Shown here: piece after piece, positions 7,924-17,098 of the stretch
Layout: each line of letters starts with the position of its first letter
How positions within the stretch are numbered: the stretch's first letter is position 1
DNA from: Cypionkella sp.
Lineage (GTDB): Bacteria > Pseudomonadota > Alphaproteobacteria > Rhodobacterales > Rhodobacteraceae
NCBI RefSeq assembly: GCF_030652235.1
Contig: NZ_JAUSBA010000066.1
Location: forward strand, 1-64,000
Length of the DNA: 64,000 nucleotides
Reading direction: 5' to 3'
Notes under the pieces: model-generated
The model's database searches: none
What the model saw: the letters and a program-made list of their open reading frames with translations, nothing else
Told to the model about the DNA's origin: nothing
Position numbers and translations under genes: made by a program

Positions 7924-8310
7924 ATGAGCCGAGCAGTTGAAGAATGGGTTGGTAAAACCGACGACACGGCAATTCCGCCGCGCGTCAAACTTCGCGTGTT
8001 TGAGACGCATGGCGGCATCTGCTATTTGACCAAGCGCAAGATCCTGCCCGGCGATGATTGGGACTGCGATCATGTCTTGGCGCTCTGCAATGGCGGCGAA
8101 AACCGCGAGTCCAACCTTTCTCCAGCGATCCGGTCCGCGCACCGGGCAAAGACCGTCAGCGATGTGAAGAAGCGCGCCAAGACAGATCGCGTCCGCAAGA
8201 AGCATCTGGGCCTGCACAAGCCCAAGCACATCATGCCGGGGTCGAAGGACTCCAAGTGGAAGAAGCCATTGCACGGCCCCGCTGTGCGGCGTGACAAGGT
8301 GGATTTCTGA
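7924..8310 (+). CDS. HNH endonuclease
   Basis: CYLTKRKILPGDDWDCDHVLALCNGGENRESNLSPAIRSAHRAK. Confidence 0.8.
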   Translation: MSRAVEEWVGKTDDTAIPPRVKLRVFETHGGICYLTKRKILPGDDWDCDHVLALCNGGENRESNLSPAIRSAHRAKTVSDVKKRAKTDRVRKKHLGLHKPKHIMPGSKDSKWKKPLHGPAVRRDKVDF

Positions 8311-9476
8311 TGGAGTGGTCGCCGCAACAAGCCGCCGCCCTCGATGATGTCGGCACATGGCATAGCCAGTGCCTGATCGAGCTGCGTGCCGGGCAGAAGC
8401 TATCGCGCCCGGTTTTCTATCTGGCAGGCTATGCAGGCACCGGCAAAAGCACCCTGACCAAGCACATCGCGTCCCAGATCGACGGCAAAACCGTTTACGC
8501 CGCCTATACCGGCAAAGCGGCGATGGTGATGCGCAAGAGTGGCTGCGACGGCGCGCTGACAATCCACAGCGCGATGTATGAGGCAAAGCAGGACGAGGAT
8601 TCCGGCGAGGTTTCATTCGACTTCAACAAAGAAGGCCCGTTCTCGCGCGCGGCGCTGATCGCCATTGATGAATGCTCGATGGTCGATGCGCCCATGGCCG
8701 AAGAAATCCTTTCCTATGGCCGCCCGGTGTTGGTTATGGGCGATCCAGCCCAGCTTCCACCCGTCACCAGTGACCGCGACCGCGAGAACGGCACCGGGGC
8801 CGGATATTTCACGTCCCGCACCCCAGATGTGATGCTTACCGAGATCCACCGGCAGGCAGCCGGAAACCCGATTATCCAACTCGCCAGCGATGTGCGCGAA
8901 GGTCGCCCATTGCGCATCGGCCTGTATGGCGAAAGCCGCGTGATCAGCAAATCCGACATCACCGCCGCAATGGTGATGGCCGTCGATCAGGTGTTGGTCG
9001 GCAAGAACGATACCCGTGGCGCCTATAACGCCCGCATCCGCGAACTGTTGGGCCGCAGCAACTTCCTGCCTTGCCCCGGTGATCGGCTGGTCTGCATCAA
9101 AAATGACCGCAAGACCGCAATTTTCAACGGCGGAATCTTCCGTGTTGGCAAGGTCAATCCGATGAAGAAGGGCCGGGCCGCAAACGGTGAAATCGTGATG
9201 ATCCTCGATAACGTCGATCAGCCCGAGCGCGATCCCATCAAGGTTTGGGTCAGGCATGAATGCTTCAACGGCAAGCTTGCCGGTCTGCCGTGGCAGGCAC
9301 GCAAAGGGCTGCAAGAGTTTGATTATGGGTATGCCCTGACGGTTCATAAAGCCCAAGGCAGCCAGTGGGATGATGTCCTGCTGCTGGATCAAAGCGCCAC
9401 GTTCAAGGCTGACAACCGCCGCTGGCTTTACACCGGATTAACCCGCGCCGCCGAGCGCATCACCGTCGCAATTTGA
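8310..9476 (+). CDS. RecD/Dda-like ATP-dependent DNA helicase (AAA)
   Basis: Walker A AGYAGTGKST, IDECSMVD, GDPAQLPPV, ALTVHKAQGSQW. Confidence 0.9.
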   Translation: MEWSPQQAAALDDVGTWHSQCLIELRAGQKLSRPVFYLAGYAGTGKSTLTKHIASQIDGKTVYAAYTGKAAMVMRKSGCDGALTIHSAMYEAKQDEDSGEVSFDFNKEGPFSRAALIAIDECSMVDAPMAEEILSYGRPVLVMGDPAQLPPVTSDRDRENGTGAGYFTSRTPDVMLTEIHRQAAGNPIIQLASDVREGRPLRIGLYGESRVISKSDITAAMVMAVDQVLVGKNDTRGAYNARIRELLGRSNFLPCPGDRLVCIKNDRKTAIFNGGIFRVGKVNPMKKGRAANGEIVMILDNVDQPERDPIKVWVRHECFNGKLAGLPWQARKGLQEFDYGYALTVHKAQGSQWDDVLLLDQSATFKADNRRWLYTGLTRAAERITVAI

Positions 9477-9487
9477 GGAGTGAAACA

Positions 9488-9772
9488 GTGCCATCTGCTG
9501 AAAACATAGGATTCAAGGGCGGCATCACCAGCGCCGAGGCTGCGGAAAAAACTGCGCCGATTGCTGAAAATTACCGTGCCCGCGTCCTGTCTGAAATCAC
9601 AAAGACAGGAGGAAGCACCGCCGATGAAATTGCGGCCGCGCTGCGTGCGTCAATCCTGACTGTGCGCCCGCGTGTGAGCGAGCTGCACAAGGCCGGGCGC
9701 ATCCGCGATACTGGCGCGCGGCGGGCTAACTCGTCTGGTCACAGGGCAGTGGTTTGGGGGCTGTTGGCATGA
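9488..9772 (+). CDS. Winged-helix-like small protein
   Basis: GTG start at 9488; TADEIAAALRASILTVRPRVSELHKAGRI. Confidence 0.6.
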   Translation: MPSAENIGFKGGITSAEAAEKTAPIAENYRARVLSEITKTGGSTADEIAAALRASILTVRPRVSELHKAGRIRDTGARRANSSGHRAVVWGLLA

Positions 9773-10704
9773 GCATTGGTGCATCTGCAGAGTCCATGCT
9801 GGCGCATCTGATGGGAGGCCACCAAGATGGCAGCTATCCGATGGATGCGGGAGACTTCGGGCGCTGTGAGCGTCAGCTTTATCTTCGGCCAGAGCTTCGC
9901 GTGCGTTTGCGCGAAATGGCCGAGGTGAACGCCTATTGGGCGGCGCTGGTGCCGCGCTGGGATGAAATTAGGGCTCTGGAGCCAGATAAGCAAACCGCCC
10001 TGATCAAGTCCATCCTCGCGCCGATACAGAAGGCAGATCCCGGCCATGCGCAGTTTGGCCCAAACGCCAGCATCAGCTTCGGGCCGATCACCTTCAAAGG
10101 TGAGCCGAAGGAAGATGAAGAAGCGCTTTTCACGCGGGCGGTGATGCTGGTCTGGGAAGCTGGGGTTTGCAGCACGTCATTCGTGCAGAGGCGCTTGGGT
10201 ATCGGCTACAACCGGGCCGCCGCACTGATCGAGCGCATGGAAGAAATGGCTATCGTGTCGAAGCCAAACCATGTCGGCAAGCGCGAGGTGCGCAGCCCCG
10301 ATGATCTACGGGCTGCCCTAAACATTCGCCAAGAGATTACCGACATCGCGGGCGATGAAGCCGCGCCAATCTTGCTCAAGGCGTTGATTGCTGGCCTGAA
10401 ACCCAAACCCGAACAGGAGAAGCCCACAATGGCAGGCAAAGGCCACAATTCCGGCGATGTCACCGCCGCCTACAATGTCAGCGCCGACGAGCTGCGCCAG
10501 TTCATCGAGCGCGCGGAGCAACTTGCGTCCGAGAAGAAGGACGTGGCCGAGCAGGAAAAAGAGCTGTTCGCGGAAGCCAAGGGCCGCGGCTACGACACGA
10601 AGGTCATGCGCAAGGTGATCGCCCTGCGGAGGCGTAAGCCGGATGAGATTGCGGAAGAAGAAGCTATCATCGAAATGTATAAATCAGCATTGGGGATGCA
10701 ATGA
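9769..10704 (+). CDS. FtsK-gamma winged-helix domain + GapR-like (DUF2312) domain fusion
   Basis: EALFTRAVMLVWEAGVCSTSFVQRRLGIGYNRAAALIERMEEMAIVSKPNHVGKREV (FtsK gamma); C-terminus RQFIERAEQLASEKKDVAEQEKELFAEAKGRGYDTKVMRKVIALRRRKPDEIAEEEAIIEMYKSALGM (DUF2312/GapR). Confidence 0.85.
   Translation: MSIGASAESMLAHLMGGHQDGSYPMDAGDFGRCERQLYLRPELRVRLREMAEVNAYWAALVPRWDEIRALEPDKQTALIKSILAPIQKADPGHAQFGPNASISFGPITFKGEPKEDEEALFTRAVMLVWEAGVCSTSFVQRRLGIGYNRAAALIERMEEMAIVSKPNHVGKREVRSPDDLRAALNIRQEITDIAGDEAAPILLKALIAGLKPKPEQEKPTMAGKGHNSGDVTAAYNVSADELRQFIERAEQLASEKKDVAEQEKELFAEAKGRGYDTKVMRKVIALRRRKPDEIAEEEAIIEMYKSALGMQ
10429..10704 (+). CDS. Possible internally initiated GapR-like (DUF2312) protein
   Basis: In-frame ATG at 10429 preceded by AGGAGA (10415-10420), 8-nt spacing; yields MAGKGHNSGD...SALGMQ. 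Confidence 0.55.
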   Translation: MAGKGHNSGDVTAAYNVSADELRQFIERAEQLASEKKDVAEQEKELFAEAKGRGYDTKVMRKVIALRRRKPDEIAEEEAIIEMYKSALGMQ

Positions 10705-11027
10705 GCGAAGCTCAAGACGACTTGTTTATCAAACGCATTAAGGTCGAGGTCGGCGCGCAGGAACTATTCGCGGATATGGTGCGCCACGATAACTTTGCCC
10801 GCATCCTTGCCGCGATGGACGCAACCAAGGCACTTTTGCCCGGCATGATGCTGGCCCGGCATGTTGTTTCCGAGTTGATGGCGAAGGCAGACCAAGCCGC
10901 ATCCCAGCGCACCTATTTTGCGGCATCGCGGGCCGGGGTCAAATTGCACGAGATTGTTCGTATCGGCTGCGAATCCGAGAACGACGCAATTTGGGTTGTC
11001 GCCCATATGGAAGGCGGTGCGACGTGA
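10701..11027 (+). CDS. Phage protein of unknown function
   Basis: 108 aa, 4-nt overlap with the upstream stop. Confidence 0.65.
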   Translation: MSEAQDDLFIKRIKVEVGAQELFADMVRHDNFARILAAMDATKALLPGMMLARHVVSELMAKADQAASQRTYFAASRAGVKLHEIVRIGCESENDAIWVVAHMEGGAT

Positions 11028-11638
11028 TCGCCGATTCTAATCCTTGCGGCTACCCTATCTGCCCGGCTGCAATCAGGATTGTCTGGTCGCCCGAGTTCAC
11101 CAAGCGTCAGGCGGCAGCATGGCTGGGTGTGGTGGGCGCAACTGCTACCCGCTGGGCCGGGCTCGCGGGATTAGACCCGCGCGTAAATGCGCGTCCAGCT
11201 AAACAAATCTCTGCGCGTGCCGTGAGGGAAGCTTGGATGGATCGAACGATCAACACATCCGAGGCGGCCGAGAAGCTGGGTCTGAGCGTCCAATCTCTCT
11301 ACAAAAGGTCGATCAAGATGGGCCTTCCCCCGCGCAAATCGGGCGTTGTGCCGAAGCCTTGGCCCAAAGATTTCAATGCGATGTGGGCAGCAGGGATCAC
11401 CACCCGCAACATGGCGACTATTTGCAATCGTGCGTCTTGCTCGCATATCACGATTGAGGCGAAGCGGCGAAAGCTGCCGGGTCGCAAGATTGGCAGCAAC
11501 AGCAAGCCAACTTCGCCCGCGCAATACCAAGACATCAAACTGCGCGCGGCGATGGCGGCAACCGCAGCGATAGAGCGGTCTCATTGGGAAAAATCCGGCA
11601 TGGTCGATGGCAGTATCTACGAACGAAAAGCAGCATGA
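11024..11638 (+). CDS. HTH-containing phage protein (GcrA-like features)
   Basis: GTG at 11024 overlapping the previous stop; repeated HTH-like segments (FTKRQAAAWLGVV, NTSEAAEKLGLSVQSLYKRS, FNAMWAAGITTRNMATICN). Confidence 0.6.
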   Translation: MIADSNPCGYPICPAAIRIVWSPEFTKRQAAAWLGVVGATATRWAGLAGLDPRVNARPAKQISARAVREAWMDRTINTSEAAEKLGLSVQSLYKRSIKMGLPPRKSGVVPKPWPKDFNAMWAAGITTRNMATICNRASCSHITIEAKRRKLPGRKIGSNSKPTSPAQYQDIKLRAAMAATAAIERSHWEKSGMVDGSIYERKAA

Positions 11639-11662
11639 CCACCCATCAAAAAGGAGAACAAG

Positions 11663-11866
11663 ATGCCAGAAGTTAAATCCAAGATGTTCAGCCACGTCGA
11701 TTACGAAAATGGCACGCTGAAAGTCACCATGCACGGCGGTAAGGTCTATCACCACGATGGGGTGCCGGAGGCAACCTATCAGGGCATGTTGGCTTCGCCT
11801 TCTGCTGGGCAGTTTTACAACGGCCAGATCAAGAAGGCCCATCCGCACCGCAAGACGCCTACCTAA
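11663..11866 (+). CDS. KTSC-domain protein
   Basis: SHVDYENGTLKVTMHGGKVYHHDGVPEATYQGMLASPSAGQFYNGQIKKAHP. Confidence 0.8.
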   Translation: MPEVKSKMFSHVDYENGTLKVTMHGGKVYHHDGVPEATYQGMLASPSAGQFYNGQIKKAHPHRKTPT

Positions 11867-13131
11867 AGCGCGATTTGCTGCACCACCCTTTGCAAATGCT
11901 CCAGATCAGCGCCAGCACCATAACGCTCACGCTTGATCTGGTGGCCCATCAAATCCATGCGGATGCGTTCATCCACTCCAGCCGCCAGCATCCGATCCTC
12001 GAAGCTGTGACGCAGGCAATAGAGGCTGTGCTTGTCGGTTTCGAGCAGCTTGTTCTCGCGCATGTATTTGTTGATCGTGTCGGAGAGCGAACTCTTGTCA
12101 GCATATTTAGGGAAGCCGTTTGGGAACTGCCGGAACGCCTCCAGGCTCACACCAACCAAAGGAATGATGCGTTCGGAATGATCTGTTTTCAGTTTGCGCC
12201 CGACTGCCTCGATTTTAATGTGCGGAACATTGGAATCCAGTCTGATCTGCGCAGCTGTCAACCCAGAGCCTTCGCTTGGCCGGTATCCGGTGTTGATCAT
12301 CCCAAGCATAATACAGCGGGCCTCGGAATTGAGCCCATCCAGCGCGCCGGGTGCCAGCAAGGTATCGGTGATCCAGCCTCGCGAAAATGGCGGCCGGGTG
12401 TTGGCCTTTCCCGCCTTAAACATCAGGCGCGCAGAGTTGAAAAGCAAAGGAATGTCGTTGGCCCGCGCCACATCTTTGATCGTGGCCAACAGAAACATCA
12501 GATCCTTGTTTGCGCTGGCTTCAGAGATTTCTCCGGCCACGATTTTATCCGCCAAGTACCCCCGGAATTTCATCAGATCAGCGGTGGTGATCTTGGCGAT
12601 GTCCAAGTCAGAGGCGTGCTTGACGAAGGCCGCGATAGCTTTTTTTCTGGGGTTCTCCCAGCGCCGGATTTGTGGAGGGCTTTTCCCTGCCGTTCTGTCT
12701 TTGGATATTTTCCAAAAATCATCCAGCGCGCCAGAGACGGTGAGCTTGGGGGTTGGGGCTCCGCCCAATAGAGCTGCGGCCTCCTGCACGTCGATCTTAC
12801 CTCGCGGCGTGACTACTGCCTCGACGCGATTAAGAATTTCCTCCAATGGCAACCGCGCGACCTCGGCGGCTTGCAGATAACGATAGCCCCGCGCTGCGGC
12901 AAGGTTCTTGGCTGCGGCGAGCTGAGCATTTGCATCAGTTTGAGCGCCAGCCAGCTTTGCTTCCCAAGCCTCGATCATGTGATCCCAGACTAATGGGGCT
13001 TTTCGGGCCGCGACGGCTTCGCTGTCGGTGTGCAGGGAAAGCGAGACATATTCGCGTTCTTCCACTGCCGCATACCTGCGAGGCACGCGCTTTCTGATAT
13101 GAAGGGTGGATTCGCGCCGAATAAACTTCAT
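11863..13131 (-). CDS. Tyrosine recombinase / phage integrase
   Basis: C-terminal catalytic motifs NTGYRPSEGSGL, LYCLRHSFEDRMLAAGV, LMGHQIKRERYG. Confidence 0.9.
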   Translation of the reverse strand: MKFIRRESTLHIRKRVPRRYAAVEEREYVSLSLHTDSEAVAARKAPLVWDHMIEAWEAKLAGAQTDANAQLAAAKNLAAARGYRYLQAAEVARLPLEEILNRVEAVVTPRGKIDVQEAAALLGGAPTPKLTVSGALDDFWKISKDRTAGKSPPQIRRWENPRKKAIAAFVKHASDLDIAKITTADLMKFRGYLADKIVAGEISEASANKDLMFLLATIKDVARANDIPLLFNSARLMFKAGKANTRPPFSRGWITDTLLAPGALDGLNSEARCIMLGMINTGYRPSEGSGLTAAQIRLDSNVPHIKIEAVGRKLKTDHSERIIPLVGVSLEAFRQFPNGFPKYADKSSLSDTINKYMRENKLLETDKHSLYCLRHSFEDRMLAAGVDERIRMDLMGHQIKRERYGAGADLEHLQRVVQQIAL

Positions 13132-13321
13132 CAGGGCATCATGCGCGAAGTCGCCCTATGGCTGCAAGGGTGCGTTGTGATGTTAAATGTGAACCAAAAT
13201 GTGAAGCAAAGCAGACTTATCGCTATAAAAAACCTACGCATAGCCGCAAGAAATGTGCAAATTTGCGTTAAATATCATTAACATAGTTGAAATCATTCGG
13301 CGGATTGCACGAAACCCGATG

Positions 13322-13393
13322 CGGAATTCGGGACCGGAGTTCGCGCGAATTCCGGCTTGGGGCAGGCGATACGCGCAATTTCAGCTAAATTGC
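13322..13393. repeat. Two inverted repeats between integrase and RTX gene
   Basis: CGGAATTCG(15 nt)CGAATTCCG at 13322-13354 and GCAATTT-CAGCT-AAATTGC at 13375-13393. Confidence 0.6.
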
Positions 13394-13493
13394 ACAGATG
13401 CACGATTTCTGCCATGGTTGGTCTGTACGCTCAGAGAACACATCCCTGCGTGTCGCTGACATTGTTGCCCATATGCATTGAAATTAACCAAAG

Positions 13494-15491
13494 GTGGCTG
13501 ACTTGGCCGAACCCAGCCTTACCCGCACCGCGACCGGAACCATTGGCAATGATGTCCTGACGGTGCAGCAGGTGTTAACGGCGGGTGAGTTGATCGCCTC
13601 TGGAGCGGTGCGCAGTTACGTCACGACGCTGACGGGTTATTCGGGAAATGATACGCTGACAGGCTGGCAAGGCCCTTCGAATTGGGCAACGTTTTTCAGC
13701 ACTGCCCTTCCCGGTGAAACCTTGACGATGCGCACAATGCTGTTGGGTGGCGATGGTCAGGATTTGTTGATATCGGCCAAACGGTTTTCGGGGCTGACGG
13801 CGACGCAGGAGGCCGCCTACAGCCTTGCCGAAACCCTGTCGGGTGGTCTTGGCAATGACGGCTATCAGTTGAACCACACCGATATCAGGGTGATTGACGT
13901 GGCGAATGGCGGCACCGATCAAGTGTTTGTCACACCGACCTATTTGCTGCGCGCCGCGGCTTTGGGGCGCAGCAGCATCAGCATGGCCCCGATGCTGAAT
14001 GTCGAGAACCTGACGTTGCAGGGCACGCGCAGTTTCAATGTGACCGGGTCTGACTTGGCCAACACGATCACGGGCAATTCGGGAGCCAATCGCGTGCTCG
14101 GCGGTCTGGGCAAGGATTCGCTCTATGGTGGCGGCGGCGCGGATCAGTTGTGGGGCGACAGCGCGGTGCTGGCGGGCCCCGGTGGCGATGATCGGCTGTT
14201 CGGCGGCACCGGCGCAGATAGATTGTGGGGCGAGGCGGGGAACGACTATCTCGATTCCGGCTATGACAACGATTGTCTCTATGGCGGCGACGGTGCCGAT
14301 ACCCAAAACGGTAATTTCGGCGATGACAGCCTGTTTGGGGGTAGTGGTGATGATTCTCTGATTGGCCTGAATGGCTTGGACAAGTTGAGCGGCGATGCTG
14401 GCAATGACCGACTGTCTGGCGGTCGCGATGGCGATATCCTGTCGGGTGGGGACGGTGATGATGCGCTTTATGGTGGAACCGAAGATGATACGTTAGACGG
14501 CGGCAGCGGCAACGATCTGCTGATCGGCGATGGCGGAAATGACCACCTGAGGGGGGGAAACGGCGACGACATTTACCAGCTAGACAGTGCGGCGGATCAG
14601 GTGGTTGAGCTGGGGGGCGAAGGCTACGACATCGTGCGCTCGTCGGTGATCGCGCTAAGTGGCGGTGGTTTGGCGCAGGTGGAGGTTTTGCAGGTGCAGG
14701 GCGCGCAGGACCTCGATCTGTCGGGCGGTGGTCAGGTGATACTGATGATCGGCAATGCGGGCCGCAACACGCTGACCTCGGGTGGGATCGATGGCGAAAG
14801 CCTGTATGGCGGGGCGGGCAATGACGTGCTGCTGGCGCTGACAGCGTTCAATCGGGTGGAGTTGTATGGCGGCACCGGAGATGATCGCTATTTCCTGTAT
14901 GACCCGGCGCTGGATCAACTGCATGAGGCCGCCGATCAGGGCTTTGACGTGGTCGAGACCGAAAGTGCCTCACTGGATGCGAGTTCGGGCGCGACGTATG
15001 GCCAGAATATCGAAGTGCTGCGGCTGCTTGGCTCGGCGCTGTGGGATCTGACTGGCGGTGGCTCGGTGCAACGGTTGGAGGGCAACGCGGGGGCGAACCA
15101 TCTGACCGGGGCGGGCAGTGCCGAGTATCTCGACGGCGGCGCGGGCAATGACACGATAGACGGCGGGGCTGGCAATGACACGTTGACGGGCGGCGCCGAC
15201 ACTGACGAATTGCGTGGCGGAGCTGGCAGTGACCGCTTTGTGTTCGATCTGATCGGCAGTGGTGGCGTCGATTATCTCGATGATTTCGAGCTGGGCGATG
15301 TATTGGATCTGCATGATGCTGCGGCCACGATTGGCCCCGGACTGCCACTGATCGGCGCGGGCGTTGGTGTTTACAACGGGATGGCGGTGTTGCTGTACGA
15401 ATTTGATTTCAACGGCGATACCACTGTCGATCTGGCGTTCTATTCCCGCAATGTGATTGGGCTGACGGATTTGCTGGCCGGGTTTGGCTGA
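13494..15491 (+). CDS. RTX (hemolysin-type calcium-binding repeat) protein
   Basis: Many GGxGxDxLxG nonapeptides (e.g. LFGGTGADRLWGEAGNDYL, LDGGAGNDTIDGGAGNDTLTGGA). Confidence 0.95.
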   Translation: MADLAEPSLTRTATGTIGNDVLTVQQVLTAGELIASGAVRSYVTTLTGYSGNDTLTGWQGPSNWATFFSTALPGETLTMRTMLLGGDGQDLLISAKRFSGLTATQEAAYSLAETLSGGLGNDGYQLNHTDIRVIDVANGGTDQVFVTPTYLLRAAALGRSSISMAPMLNVENLTLQGTRSFNVTGSDLANTITGNSGANRVLGGLGKDSLYGGGGADQLWGDSAVLAGPGGDDRLFGGTGADRLWGEAGNDYLDSGYDNDCLYGGDGADTQNGNFGDDSLFGGSGDDSLIGLNGLDKLSGDAGNDRLSGGRDGDILSGGDGDDALYGGTEDDTLDGGSGNDLLIGDGGNDHLRGGNGDDIYQLDSAADQVVELGGEGYDIVRSSVIALSGGGLAQVEVLQVQGAQDLDLSGGGQVILMIGNAGRNTLTSGGIDGESLYGGAGNDVLLALTAFNRVELYGGTGDDRYFLYDPALDQLHEAADQGFDVVETESASLDASSGATYGQNIEVLRLLGSALWDLTGGGSVQRLEGNAGANHLTGAGSAEYLDGGAGNDTIDGGAGNDTLTGGADTDELRGGAGSDRFVFDLIGSGGVDYLDDFELGDVLDLHDAAATIGPGLPLIGAGVGVYNGMAVLLYEFDFNGDTTVDLAFYSRNVIGLTDLLAGFG

Positions 15492-15571
15492 CGCCATCTG
15501 ATCGGTGGCCTTGCCCCTGCGGGTGCTTCTGATATGAAGCCCGCGATTTGAATGGCGGGAAAAGGCGTACC

Positions 15572-16828
15572 ATGCCGCTTCTGGTGATGAAATTTGGCGG
15601 CACTTCGGTGGCCGACATCGCGCGGATCGAAAGTGCCGCGAAGAAGGTGCAGGCCGAGGTCGCGCGCGGCTATGACGTGATCGTCATCGTCTCGGCGATG
15701 TCGGGTGAAACCAACAAGATGGTTGGGTTTGTCGAAGGCACCTCTAAGCTCTATGACGCCCGCGAATATGACGCAGTGGTGTCCAGTGGTGAGAATGTGA
15801 CAGCCGGGTTGATGGCGTTGCGGTTGCAGGAAATGGGCATCGCGGCGCGGTCTTGGCAGGGGTGGCAGGTGCCGATCAATACCACCTCCGCCCATTCCAG
15901 CGCGCGTTTCATGTCGATCCCGCGTGAGAATATCGACCTGAAGTTTGCTGAAGGCTTCAAGGTGGCGGTCGTCGCGGGCTTTCAGGGTGTGTCGGCGGAG
16001 GGCCGGATCACCACGCTGGGCCGTGGCGGCTCGGACACCACGGCAGTCGCCTTTGCGGCGGCGTTCGGGGCAGAGCGCTGCGATATTTATACGGATGTGG
16101 ATGGGGTCTACACGACGGACCCGCGCATCACCAACAAAGCCCGCAAGCTGGATAAGATCGCGTTCGAAGAGATGCTGGAGCTGGCATCCTTGGGCGCGAA
16201 GGTGCTGCAAACCCGCTCGGTTGAACTGGCGATGCGCTATAAGGTGCGGCTGCGGGTGCTGTCCTCGTTCGAGGATACCGATGAGAACTCTGGAACGCTG
16301 GTCTGCGACGAGGATGAGATTATGGAATCGAAAGTTGTGTCGGGCGTGGCCTATAGCCGGGATGAAGCCAAGGTGACGCTGGTCCGGGTTGAAGATCGCC
16401 CCGGTATTGCGGCGGCGATCTTTGGGCCGCTGGCAGAGGCGGGCGTCAACGTCGATATGATCGTGCAGAACATCTCGGAAGTTGAGGCTGGCAGCAGCAA
16501 GGGCGCGACCACCGATATGACGTTCTCTTGCCCGACCAATCAGGTGGCCCGCGCTCAGAAGGCGATGGAGGATGCGGTGGCTGCTGGGGCGATCACCTAT
16601 GATGGCATCGTGGTGGACAGTGATGTCGCCAAGATTTCTGTTGTGGGGATCGGGATGCGGTCTCATGCCGGGGTGGCGGCGACGATGTTCAAGGCGCTTT
16701 CGAAAGAGAACGTGAACATCAAGGTGATCGCGACGTCAGAGATTAAGATCTCGGTGCTGATCGACCGGAAATATATGGAGCTGGCGGTGCAGGCTTTGCA
16801 CGATGCTTTTGAACTTGAGAAGGCCTGA
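15572..16828 (+). CDS. lysC: Aspartate kinase
   Basis: MPLLVMKFGGTSVADIARIESAAKKV; two C-terminal ACT domains. Confidence 0.95.
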   Translation: MPLLVMKFGGTSVADIARIESAAKKVQAEVARGYDVIVIVSAMSGETNKMVGFVEGTSKLYDAREYDAVVSSGENVTAGLMALRLQEMGIAARSWQGWQVPINTTSAHSSARFMSIPRENIDLKFAEGFKVAVVAGFQGVSAEGRITTLGRGGSDTTAVAFAAAFGAERCDIYTDVDGVYTTDPRITNKARKLDKIAFEEMLELASLGAKVLQTRSVELAMRYKVRLRVLSSFEDTDENSGTLVCDEDEIMESKVVSGVAYSRDEAKVTLVRVEDRPGIAAAIFGPLAEAGVNVDMIVQNISEVEAGSSKGATTDMTFSCPTNQVARAQKAMEDAVAAGAITYDGIVVDSDVAKISVVGIGMRSHAGVAATMFKALSKENVNIKVIATSEIKISVLIDRKYMELAVQALHDAFELEKA

Positions 16829-16853
16829 GCGGTTCTTTTGGGCTGAAGAATTG

Positions 16854-16883
16854 ACGCCGGGTGGCTTGGCTGCCCGGCGTTTT
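16854..16883 (+). terminator. Rho-independent terminator downstream of lysC
   Basis: ACGCCGGG-(11)-CCCGGCGT followed by TTT. Confidence 0.75.
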
Positions 16884-17098
16884 CCTATGGTGTCCCGCGT
16901 TGGGACCAAATGGAATTATGTTTGTTATCAGGAAGTTGTACTTTGACGTTAAGGGTTTGGTAAGCTTTGTAGCCCAGACTGAGTATCAGACCCTGTCATA
17001 TGTGCTGATCGCGGCGATACCAGTCTAAGCCCCCGCCCCGGCTTGCGGCCAGAGCGGCTTAAGACTGCGGGCGGATCGCGCGCAGCAGACCCAATCCA

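Larger units (their letters stand above)
1..13131. mobile_element. Prophage / integrative element (partial; left end outside window)
   Basis: Tyrosine integrase at the right end, cI-like repressor, phage-type Dcm, HNH nuclease, RecD-like helicase and many small overlapping ORFs. Right boundary lies between 13131 and about 13490. Confidence 0.85.

Noticed and set aside
14100-15250. Dense short repeats in the RTX gene as a possible CRISPR or tandem-repeat array
   Set aside because: Repeats are in-frame nonapeptide codons (GGxGxDxLx) of the RTX protein, not palindromic spacer-separated repeats.
15440-16666. 408-aa minus ORF opposite lysC
   Set aside because: Shadow ORF caused by high GC; lysC on the plus strand is unambiguous.
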